Assembly (NCBI GenBank): GCA_014549065.1
Contig: JACDOX010000021.1
Span: forward strand, 2,721,527-2,785,526
Direction: 5' to 3'
Length of the DNA stretch: 64,000 bases
Source: Cardinalis cardinalis
Lineage: Eukaryota > Chordata > Aves > Passeriformes > Cardinalidae
A model generated the notes under the pieces. The model was not told the DNA's origin. It made no database searches and saw only the letters and a list, made by a program, of their open reading frames with translations. Positions 12,101-24,100 of this stretch are shown here, one piece after another. Numbering within the stretch: position 1 is the first letter of the stretch; each line of letters opens with the position of its first letter. The translations under genes and the position numbers were made by a program.

Positions 12101-15100
12101 CCCCAATGTATGGTTTTAATATTGAGAATTTAAGGATGAATTATAATGACACAGGTGATGTCACAGTTGGGAAGTTCTTGAAGTGTCAAANCTGTATGTA
12201 ACATTAAAGTGCCTGTAGTTATATCAGCTTATTGCTATTTGAAGTGTATTCTTTGGGTTCTCCATACAGTATTTATCCAGAATAGGTTTATTTATATTCA
12301 TGTACAGATCCTNAGACCTGGCACTTGGGTTTCAGGAAGCATAAGGCGGCTCCTTGCTGTGCTGTTGAAGTAAAGCTCTTCAGTTATCTATGTTTTATTT
12401 TCTTTTAAACTGTGGTGTNGGTTTGAAACTGTACCCACGTGGGTATAGTGCCGTTTTCCAGAACTCCATACATCTAAGAGGCAGTGTTTGTTAGGCACTT
12501 TTTATTTATAGATATTTAAGAATATTAGCTTAGTGCGCTTCTAATACAGCTAGATTTAGCTGTCATGATGCTGGTTTCTACCTAAACCGTCTTTGCCTTT
12601 TAGGAAATGCACATTGGTGCTCAATAATGTNTTTGCAGTGGCAGCTGCACTGTTGATGTCCCTGTCCTTGCTGGCTGGGTCCTTTGAAATGCTCATCCTG
12701 GGCCGCATCATCATGGGAGTGGATGCAGGTAAGCTTTGGTCACACCCTACACATCTGAAATCTTGTGCTGTGCACACACTGCAGGTCAGCTTTGGACACA
12801 TCTGAAATCTTGTGCTGTGCACACACTGCAGGTCAGCTTTGGTCACACTCTACACATCTGAAATCTTGTGCTGTGCACACACTGCAGGTCAGCTTTGGTC
12901 ACACTCTACACGTCTGAACTGCCTGTGCTGTGCACACACTGCAGGTCAGTTTTGGTCACACTCTACATGTCTGCAATGATTGTGCTGTGCACACACGGCA
13001 GGTCAGCTTTGGTCACACTCTTCACATCTGAACTGCCTGTGCTGTGCACACACTGTCTCCTCCTCCCCTGACAGAATTTGCTTTACATCAAAGAGGTGTT
13101 CCAGGGACCAGCAATAGCCCCACTGATTTCACTGGCACAAAATGGTGCACTAAGGGCTGGAGGATCTGATGTTTGGAGGAAACACTGGAATGCATGCTCA
13201 CCACTGCTAACAGCACTGTTGTTTCCCCCCCTTTCCTCTTCCAGCCGTGGTAGAGTGGATTTGTTTCCATGCCATGAAAGTCCCTTGACTAGGAGAGTGC
13301 ATTCTGCTATTAACACTGCTTTTTGCTGTGTTTAGCAGCTGTTGGATCCCATGCTAATACCTGCAGGACTAGGGAAGNTTTGGTACTTCATCAATTGTTC
13401 CTAGCAATGTGGTGTTCCCAGTTTGAAAGAAAACCATGAGAGCACTGCAGCACCAGAATAACCGGGCAGCTAGAAGGAAGTGTTTCTGCTAATTTTTATC
13501 CAAGATTACCATCAAGCAACCAAATTTCTGGAGCTGTGCAAACATTGTCATTGNACTGACCAGGGTCATGCATTTGTTTGTCCTGTTCCTGGCTTTAAAC
13601 AGCATTCCAACTCTTATTTTATGCCTANTGTGAAGAGTTCATTGCAGCAATAACTCTGTATTGAGAGGAACATCTCTAATACTGTTTACAGTAAAAATAC
13701 TCCATCTGACAATGTCTGCTCTGTCTGACTGGTGCACTGGGCTTTTGTTCCCTTATCCACACCAGTGTTAACATGATTTTGCTTGCTTTGGGATGAGCAA
13801 ATTTAAAACATAAAATNTATTCTCTTGGAGATTCTCATCTCTGAGTAACCTTTGGTGCTCCACATCAAATAGCAGCCTACGCACATCGTTGTAGATCTGT
13901 AACAGATAATCAATNTCATTGTTATTAAATGGTGTGAGAGTAATTAGACATGCAGGGAAAATAATTCATGTTACATATAGATAGATATAATTCTGTTCCT
14001 TGCATGTTTTTTTGCCACCCTTGTGAGCAGATTATCACTCAGNCTCCTTTCAATACAAATTTGTTGCATACCTGGCAACATATAAGTTTTGACTTAATAT
14101 ATTGGGTTTTGTTCTTCTTTTGTAGGCATTTCATTAAGTGCCCTCCCCATGTATTTGAGTGAAATATCTCCTAAGGAAATCCGTGGTTCATTGGGTCAGG
14201 TCACAGCGATTTTCATTTGCATTGGTGTTTTCACTGGTCAAGTTTTGGGGCTGCCAGAAATATTTGGGCAAGTAAGTATTTAACAGACCTTTTCTATCAA
14301 AGAACACAAGCATGCTCTAAGTGTCATATTTTCATATTTTGACTGGATTCTTCACAAAAATGGAAAACAGAAATATTTATTTTTTGTTTTGAAGCACTTT
14401 GAAGAGTAGTTTCCTCCAGGTCTTCTACAAGCACATACTAAAAGCATGGCTAAGTTTGGTAGATGTGACCAGGAGGTTCAACAGCTTGAGTGGCTTGTGT
14501 GTGTCCATATGGAGATCTCCTCCTCCCCCTTTCTTGGTGTACATCTATTTTTTCAGTTTCCAGTTTCTTTGGACACCGTGGAAATGCTTAAGAGTTTTTA
14601 TATTTTTGATCTCTAATTTTCCAATGTGAGATAGAGCTGAAAAAGGCTTGGTTGGAGTTATTATAAGAACCTGAATAGGAAGACTCTTGCTTAGTGATTA
14701 TAGTGTTCCTTTTAGTGCAATCCTNACTTGCCCAGCTTTTAGACAAAGTGATAGAAGAGCAGAGATAACACACACCTTTATGGAAAGATTCTCTNTTCAG
14801 ATAAGAGGTTGTCTTGCTGTCATAGACTGAGATTAACTTGGTGGCCACTGGATGTCATCATTACTCTGAATAAATGAACTCAAGTTTTGTTCAGGCTGGC
14901 AATTGGAAATACAGAATCACACAACAGGAAAGGCTGGAAGGAACAATGCTGNTCATCTGATCTGACCAGGTGTTTTNATCTCCATTCAGAGATGATTCNT
15001 CAAGGCAGTGTGGAGGAAAGGTCTGCAGCAACCCTCTCACAGTGAAACTTGGACACAGAATCCCTTCTGTCAGCCAGAAAAAGTAGTAAGGAGCTGGAAA

Positions 15101-18100
15101 GTGAGAGGAGCTTTTCCTTCTCTGTTCACACTCCTTCGTGAATACATGATACCATCCTTCCTGACACTTTTATTTNTGCCTGACCAGCTTTCTTATTCTG
15201 TCCCTTTATTCTGTTCAGCTCTCCTGAAGGCAAATGATTTGATTCAATTTACCCTTTATTGAAGGATTGATTTCTCCCCTGCCCATCCAAAGCAATAGAT
15301 TTTAGGAAAAAACTTAAAATGGCTTTTATTGTGTGACTTCAACAGATGTCCCTTCAATTAGCTTGGGAGCAAGTCTANTACAAACAAGTGTATGAAATGT
15401 CAAGAGGCCAATTTGATTGATTAGAGCATGGCAGCCCTTATGTAGCAGGAGTTTTTTTTAATTTGGGTTTTTGAAACATGCATCCACTTTTAAAGTTGAG
15501 GTGTCATGAAAATTCTTATTCCTTGATTTCAGCTCATTATTGCTGGTTTTATTTCTCTTCTCGGCTTCCTTTCATCACTGCTGTTGCTGCTACCAAATTA
15601 TGGAGGTAGTGTTTCTGCTTCTACAAATTCCTTTATAGTGAAGGTAATTAACACTGCACCATTAAAGACAGACATTATGTAGGAAGAAATATGCTTTATC
15701 TACAGAATTAGTTTTCTCAAGATGGGTAANATCAGCATGTAAAAGAAGCAAAGTTTTGGCTGATGTGGATCACAGTATTTCCAACCAATTTACTGGAGGC
15801 ATANTGAGTATTCTAGTTGGGTATGTGGGTGGGCTTTTTTCTTTTAATTTCTCTTGGTTTTGGTCAAGCCAGGATTTTTTTTCCTTATATTTGTGNGGTT
15901 CCCATTGAAACTCCTTCAGTGGGAGGTAGTTTTTATTTTGCTGCTCTGTAGTTGTTTGTTTCTTATCAGAATTTGTTGTAAATAATACTGCTTACAAATA
16001 CTTGTCTTCTGTCATAGTTTCATAAGGTTTCTGCTGAGATCTGTCATGTGTCTATTACTTGTAAATTGAGCAAATATCTAAGAGGTTTTTAACCATTGTN
16101 TCTAAGCATTGATGCTTTTGAAGAAAGGAGGGACAAAANCAGAGATGAGTGTCTTGCTGGAAGAGACTCCTTGAAAAAGGGATGGACATAAGAATGGCTG
16201 TGAGCATGACTGAGGTCCTTCTTGTAAGAGGAGGGGACAGCAATGTTCCTTATGTGGTCAAGTAAACAGAGGGAAGGGACAGGAAACNACTGCACCTTGG
16301 TAACACAAGAAAGAAGGAATAGAGTGGCTTAATCTCAAAGACAATNTGGCTACAAGAATGATTTTTTTATGAATATTGTGTGAAAAATTGCACACTGAAG
16401 CTCATCAGAGTGATGTTTGGAACAGACTCCCAGCTGAAGTAACTTGAGCAGAAAATTAAAATTTTAAATTGGAGNTTGATGCATTTATGTGAATTACATG
16501 AGGTTGTTGCCTTAAGTGGTTCTATAGAAGTCTCTCTGCAGAAAAGGCAAGTGTTTGTGTTGGCTGGGCTGTGGGGCATAGTGTTAGCAAGCACTTATTA
16601 ACAACCTAAGTGATGATTTCCTCTGTTATCAAATGCAAAAGTGTTTCTTCAAATGTGAAATTGTGATAAAAATAGCTCTAAAGCAATGAGTATTACTTGA
16701 GGCAATTCAAAAGTCCTCACTGCTTTTTGTATCAAGCATGTTAAGGAGCCCTAAACTGATTTTTCAGCAATCTTTCTTTTGTCAAGACTGGTCAAGGTGC
16801 AGCAGGAGGGATTGGGCAGCCCCAGGTGCAGGGCTGAGGGGCAGTGTCAGCTCTGGCTGGGGTACTGGCTTAAGGCTGGTTGGCTGTTTCCCATTCCTTC
16901 AGTTTTCTCAAGCTTTCTACTGAAGTGCTGAGGATTGACAATCTTCTCATTTCCTTCTAATACCTTTTATACCAGTTCTGTCAACCTATTCTCATTATCC
17001 TTTTGATCAGCTGTTATTTACTCCTTAGTACCTTTCTGTTTCTTTTCAGATTAAACTTCACCTCCTCTAGTAACACAAGCTCTTTAATCTCTTCCTCACC
17101 CTGTAAGCTGTTGTCTCAAATGGTTCCTGGTCNAAATTCAAACCTAGNAGANCAAGATTATACNGCTAACCCAGATGAAAAAATANTTTAAAAAACCAGA
17201 ATTATATTAAATATTTCCTGGTTTTCCTGGGAATATTTTGTCTGAAGTATTGCAGAAATGCATTTAATTCTTTTCTGTGTCCTGCCATATTGACATGAGC
17301 TAGACAAATGTGACTATGTCCAATTTTTAAATTATAGTATAAAAGAGCAAATGGAACAAAAAATTTACAATCTAATAAAGATTGCAACACCTAAATACAG
17401 GCAATTTTTTCATTCTGTATATATAGAATTTTATTGCATTTGTCTCCAAAGGTACTAATTTTAGAATGTGTTTCTTCAGTATGCAGTGCTTACCAAGAGT
17501 GATTATTTGAGAAAAGTTCCAGTTGTGATAACAGTCCTCTGCTGCCNTGACTTGATAATCTTACTTGCTCTCCACAGTCCTAATTGCCTCCCATCCAACA
17601 AATCACAGCTATGCTTTTTATTCAAGATTCTGATTCTTNCAGGTCTGGAAAATTCCCGAGGTTTGGGAAATTGCACCATGGTAGAGGGGGCTGGGGATCA
17701 GAGTACAGAGCACAATGACTTCATGTGCTGGGGACCTGCCTCTCCCCACCAGCCCAGCTGCTGAGAGCTGTGTGGTTGTTTTCACGGGCTGGCATCTTGT
17801 GTTCTGCAAGCCAGAGTCCTTAACTCTTCAGGAAGCCATGGCCTCTGTAGGTGAAACTTGGTGCAGGCCCACGGGTGTGCAGTGATGTTATCTGCTCTAA
17901 TGTGGGTGCTGAGTTATTGCTGCTGGCCACACAATTATTTAATTCGGGCCATTTTTGGCTGTACAGCATGTGCAACTTTCCATATATCTGACTGAAGGAA
18001 AAAAACAGATAATAAGATAAGGACAAACTATCTNAGACCTGTCACGTCTTCAAACACTGCCCTTCAGGTATTTCTGTTCTCTCTGTTTCTGTGATTCTGC

Positions 18101-21100
18101 AATTGAATCACCCAGCCTATTTTTCCCGACAGATTGCTCTGGCAAAGCAAAGGCCAGCGCACTGTCAGCTTCAGTTTTGAAAGTTCAAATTTACACTTAC
18201 TGTCTTGGGGAAATATTGTCTGGCCTGATTCTGACATATTCCATGTAATTTAGGTATTACTCTAGCTAACTCATCTAGTTCCTCCTGCNGGGAATGTCCT
18301 GCTCCACAGGTTTTCCTTTGCATGGTAACATCTTCTAAACATTGTAAACCATCAGACTGTCTATTCTATGGCTTCATGTTGTTTAATGNAGGTGGCCTTT
18401 AACCTTTCCCTAAATTATAGACAATTTAGTTTCTGAATACATTTGCAGTAGTCACAGCGTTCTTATTTTCAATATACCTTGAGCTTCAGCATCTCTTTCA
18501 TCTGTGTATCAATACCAGAGAGAAATAAGTGTTTCACAGTGTGTATATTGATTCAGGGCAGCTAAAGCTGAAACAGTTGCCTTTGCCGTGCTCTCCTCAG
18601 ACCTCGGGTTTGAGCCCCTTTTCCTGTGCCCGGTGTGTCAGGCTCTGCCAAGCTGCCCTGGTTTNCCCTGGAGCTGGCCCCAGTGGCTGGCCAGCTCTGG
18701 CTGCTTCTCTGACTGAGCAGCTGCTTCCCATTGGTACACCAGTGGACAACTAGAATTTGGTTTTTGTCTGTTTCCTCCAGCAGCCCTGCTTTGAAAACTC
18801 CAAGCGTTTCTAGGTCATGCAAGCAGCAGCTGACTTGACTATGTGGTTGCATTGTTCCCCAGGGGATAGCATGTTACCCTAAAAACTTTGCTTTGCTTGC
18901 ATCCTAAGACTCACCAGGGGAACACTTCCNGAATGAATCCATTTGCTGTGTCAGTGTTTCAAGGCAAAAAAAACCCCAAAAACCAAGAAAACAAGGTAAA
19001 GATCCTGATGTGTCCATCTCTTGAGCGTTGCAAGTAGAATAGGTTTGGTCATTCTGTTTTAAAAAGAGTGTAATCAAGCAGTACAAGGTACAGGAGTGAG
19101 CAACAATGATTGGATTTGGAAAGTGGCTTCTTGAGGAGAAAAATAGGGGTGGGACAGCTCTTGTGGGTAACCCCATGCTGGGGAAACACTCAAAGCCTGA
19201 GTGCATCAGAAACAAAGTGTACCAGAGAAGGTTTAGAATTTATTCTGAAATGACATGCTGTCTTTTCTAGACTCTTCTCAATCTNTCTTTAAAAGCACTT
19301 GGAATTTATTGCAAAAATCTTGTGTACATGGTTAGAGTTACAAACTTTATTAACTGGATGTTGTCTTTGTCATAGAAGACATATGAATTAGTCTAATAGA
19401 CTTTTTTCAGGATTTTTAGCAGCTTTAATTCATATTTGGCTAGAGAATACTTGTTTTTAAAAAGAGATGTATGTTTGTGATACACAATGACACTGGCCAA
19501 ATTGTCCTCCCCATAACTCATTATTTTAGCACAGAAATTCTGCTACTGATATAAAGATCAATATCAATTTCTGCAGCAAATTGAGCTAAATCTGGAAAAG
19601 GACCAATGAATTCCACAGACACTGTACTATATTTCTAGTAAGGAAACTTCTCTGTGATGAGTCCCTTCCAAGTTAGTTTTTTACACAGGTGAGCCTTGCT
19701 GAGGAATAGTTGTGATAAAACTAAAAACTTCTGTAGATGCTGTGTTACACTCTCATTTTCTNTACCAGACTTCTTAAAATGATGTATTTGATGCAACAGG
19801 TAACTGTGCATTTAGCAAATTTTATATAGGAATGTTTCATTTTGCTCTACCAAGGTCTTTTAAAAGTACTCCTTCACTTGCACAAAAGCAGACAGTGATG
19901 GAATAGGTTGTACAGCCTGTGCAGTTGAAGGCTGTTCTGAAAATAAGCTTTGATTTTACTTGTCAAAGCTTCATTTTCAGCATGATTTTGCTTTGTTTTT
20001 CTTTTTCTTTTTTTTTTTTTATTTAACTGATCCTTCTTCCTAAGACTCTTGACTCAGATTCAAGGATTCCTTAAAAACTGTCAGTAAATTATAGATGAGT
20101 AGAGAAAGCAATTCCNAATCACTCTAGGGACCTGAAGCCTGCAGGTGGACACCAGTGGCAAAATGNTCTGCCAGAGATGCTCTTGAAATGAATCTGACAC
20201 ATGAACATAACAAAGTATAAATCAACCAGTTTCTGAGTATTTTTCTATGAGCTCCTTTGTTCTGGTGTTTATCTTCCCCTTGAGCCATGATAGTGACTGT
20301 AGTTAAAGATATTATTCTTTAAAATACAAGTGAGAATTTCAGGGTGTAGAACAGAGAGCTCTTGTGGCAATAAGAGACAGGTGAACTCTTGCAGCTTCTT
20401 GCAGAGTGTTGGAAATTAAAGCAGCTTATGCCTTATGCTGTCTATAGAACTTAAAAACGTTTGTACTTTCCATTAGAGNAGGACAAATGCCTCTACCAGT
20501 TTAGCATTTTCCAGCATCACTTGAAATCCTAAAGTATCCTCTTTTTAATAATTTCAAACATCTGGCANGAATAAAAAATCCTATAACATCTTCACTCTGC
20601 CTGGTTATATTCTGAAAATCTAGTGAACTGAANCAAAGTCTAGACTGGAAGCCTGTAATGAGTGGTGTGGGCCAGAGTTCCAGTCCTGTTCACTATGTGC
20701 ATCAATGACCTGGATGATGGTGGAGCTGTTTGTATCTCTAGAAACAGGCTGCTTTGTGGAGTCTATTTTAGTATATGAAGTGCTAGTTCTTAATGAGTTC
20801 TTAAGAGCAAAGGTGTGTGTAAGACCTGGGAAAAATAGCACAGGAATTTTTATCATCAGCTCTGGTTCCCAGTTGTGGGGGTTTTTGGTCAGGGTTTGTC
20901 TAAGTTTAGAGCAAGTGTTTGAGGAGATGGTCTCATAGTGCTCCTGGGAACCATTCTGCTCTTGAGCCAGGGTTGCAAAAGGTGACTCCAAATTACCCTG
21001 GTCCTTGCCAATTCACTGGACTGCTGAGCTTGTGCAGCATTTCTTAAAAACACAGAAGCAAAACTGCCTTNTATTCATACAAAACTGAATGAAAAGCTAA

Positions 21101-24100
21101 AGCCTTCCCTGAAGAGTGTTTTAAAACTCCTGCTAAGGATACAGGAGACACATTNGTGCTTATAAGTGGCTGCTCAAATCCTTTAAGGGAATGATATTGC
21201 TAAGAATAACTCAGAGAAACATTCTTACAAAGAAAGGAATTTCAGGAAGGAAGGAAGGAAGATGACGAAAGAAAAAGAAAAGAGAAAAGAAAAGAAAAGA
21301 AAAGAAAAGAAAAGAAAAGAAAAGAAAAGAANNNNNNNNNNNNNNNNNNNNNNNNNNNNNNAAAGAAAAGAAAAGAAAAGAAAAGAAAAGAAAAGAAAAG
21401 AAAAGAAAAGAAAAGAAAAGAAAAGAAAAGAAAAGAAAAGAAAAGAAAAGAAAAGAGAGAAAAAGAGAAGCCAAAAATATTAGAGTGCTCATTCAGATGG
21501 TCACTGATTTCAGCAGGTGTTTGATGTCTGCCTGCACTTCCTGCCAACTGCTATCAGACACACCAATTAAGAGTTGCTTGAGGCAGTGATTTTGAAGTTG
21601 GAAATCCTCTTTCAAATATTCTCAGTTCTTTTCTTTTTCTAGCCACGGGATGTTTCCATCCTCTTTTCACAGTAACACATAAGGCACGAAGTTTGTTACT
21701 GCTGAAGCAATTTCCAAGTCTTTTATCAAGGCACAAGCACTTCAGTACAGGCTGTGAGCTGCTGATGTGGGACATGAAGGTCACCTCACCCAAGGGCTGG
21801 TTGAGCCAGGCAAGGGAAGATGCTGTGCAGGCACCAGGCACAGCCTGGGTGGGTCTGATAAAAGTGCAGAAATGCTGCCAGGACCCTCTGGGTTGTTGCA
21901 TATTCACAGTTCAGTAGGACCCATGGGAAGAGATCTACTCTGTCATACCAGCCCTGCTGGGGGAGTGTGGTAGAGTTGATAAATTTCTGGTGGAGACATT
22001 AAGTGAGGCATTTTGTTTATACCTATTGTGGATCAGCTGAGATTATGTATTTACTGGAGATTATAAAGCAACTTTTTATCNGTTCCCCGAGACAGACACA
22101 ACAGTATTTATTCATCCCTTTTCTATACAGAATTCATTAAGTAATGCATGGGAAAACAGCTGTGTGTCTTCATGTTTGCAAATGAGTTTCAGTCCATTAA
22201 AGTTGTGCTGTGAGGCTTCAATTCCCAAAGTTGTAACAACATATGGCTGATGGGCCATTTGTAACGTTGAAATGTTGCAGTTTTGCATTTGGGAAGGAGA
22301 ACATCTTGCAGGAGAGGAGTTGTCTGAAAGTGGAAGTGTGGTTATGGAAATAAGAGCACTATGGAGATAGATACATAGTTTACACTCAACAATGAACAAA
22401 ATACTGAATTGCAGAGCACCTAATGTTGGGNTGAAAGTTTATCATCAGTGAGGACTGCTGCTCCTAGACTGAAACAGTGCTCACCTGACTCGAGAGGATT
22501 TCTATGTAGCTGTTCTCTGCTTAGTTAGGTCAATTGGAAAAGCAGTGGACAAGCTTTCCTGGAAAGATATCCTTCAACAGATGGGAAGGAAAGAAAGACA
22601 TCAAAACACCATGGAGGCTGATAGCACTTGTTTATAATTTTCTCCTTATCCACTGAGACATAGTTCACACATGTAACTAAACTTAGAACATTTGTTCATA
22701 CTGATATTTAAAATATGACTTTCTGCTACTTTATCAGACTTAAAAAGGAGAGTTTTTCCACTTACTGTAGCTGACCTAATAACAAATAGTGTCTGTATAT
22801 AAAACTCATGCTACCCTGTGTAAGCTGGACTCTGGTTCAAATGTTTAGGAGCAAGTGAACATTTCAGATTTTCCTGTTTCCTTAGTCCTTGAGTATTTGA
22901 TAATACTTACAAATGTGTTATTAAGCAATAAATCTAAATTTGACCTGTGACTTCCTTCCAAGTGTGTTTCTCACACTGGGGAGATAACCACCACTTAAAC
23001 ATTTTTTAAGATTCTTAAACTTAACGATTAACATTTCAGTTTTAGTTTCTATTATATATTGTAAAGTTACCCATTATTGCAAATTCATGTCCTAATATGT
23101 AAATTTATCCTCTACAAATTAGGTATTAATGCCATGGTAGGTTGGTCAAGCACTGTAGGATAGCATGCAGTCATCATATTGAGTAGGAGGGTGTGTTTTC
23201 TACTCTTGAGTGTCTTTAATTCTGAAACTGCTGGCGAGAGGAAAAAAATGGGAGGCATATTATTGATTAGTATTTCGAGGGATTTTTTAAACTAGAAGTA
23301 AATGTCAAGTTAAAATTAATTGGGTTTTGATTTTTTTTAAATCCAAGCCAGATTTTTTTGTCATTAAAAAAATGTTAAGATGAAACATACAATAATTTCC
23401 ATTGTTTTTAAAACAGCAAATGTGCTTTGGGTGTTTTTATGTTTGTTTTTCTCTTAACCTTAATATACCTTAGTCTAACTTTCTTTACTTCAGTTTGGCA
23501 AAATATAATGAAATAAAAAAACATTTGCATCTAATGCAATTTCTAGATGCCCTGGAGCTCTTCTCTTCATCTCCCACTACAGCCCCAAAAGCATGCAGGT
23601 CTCTGGATTTCTGTGTGCTGCATCTGCCAGTCCCACAGGGACATCTGAGGTACCCAAGGCATCAGAATGACAGTATCTTCTCATGTTTAAAAAGCTGAGT
23701 CTTATCCTCCTCAATTATTTTAATTTACTATTTTTATATTTTGTTATTTATGGATGCTAACCTGAGTCTAAATGCATCACTGAAAGGAAGTTCTGTCAGA
23801 AATTTTGTCTAGCTCCAGTATATCTCTAATATTTCTTCCTAAATGAGCTCATATATGCTGGCTGCTGATAATAACCCTATGTGAAAGTTTCCCATTTCCC
23901 ATTGCTTTTCTGTGAAATTTTTGCTTCTCTTGGAGATGAACAAATGAAGACAAATTATGCCATATCACTGTGCAGTAAAAANTTAGTTGTTACTCCAATA
24001 AAAAGCGGGACAAAAAACCATCTGGGGAACTTGTAACAGTAATTCTTGTAATTCTCCCTCTCAATACATCCATGATCTAACATGCCATTTAGTGAAGNGA

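Noticed and set aside
12725..13054. CRISPR-like array
   Set aside because: Units are contiguous near-identical copies with no unique spacers, sit in a vertebrate intron, and are a minisatellite.
12868..13071. 67-codon frame with repeated VLCTHCRSALVTL-type words
   Set aside because: The 19-residue periodicity is simply the 57-base minisatellite read in one open frame.
20620..20991. 123-codon minus-strand frame
   Set aside because: Partly antisense to a CR1 fragment; no recognisable family, contains an ambiguous codon, and shows no splice or promoter support.
21211..21547. Frames encoding runs of Phe/Leu/Ser or Lys/Glu/Arg
   Set aside because: They are translations of the AAAAG microsatellite and its gap.
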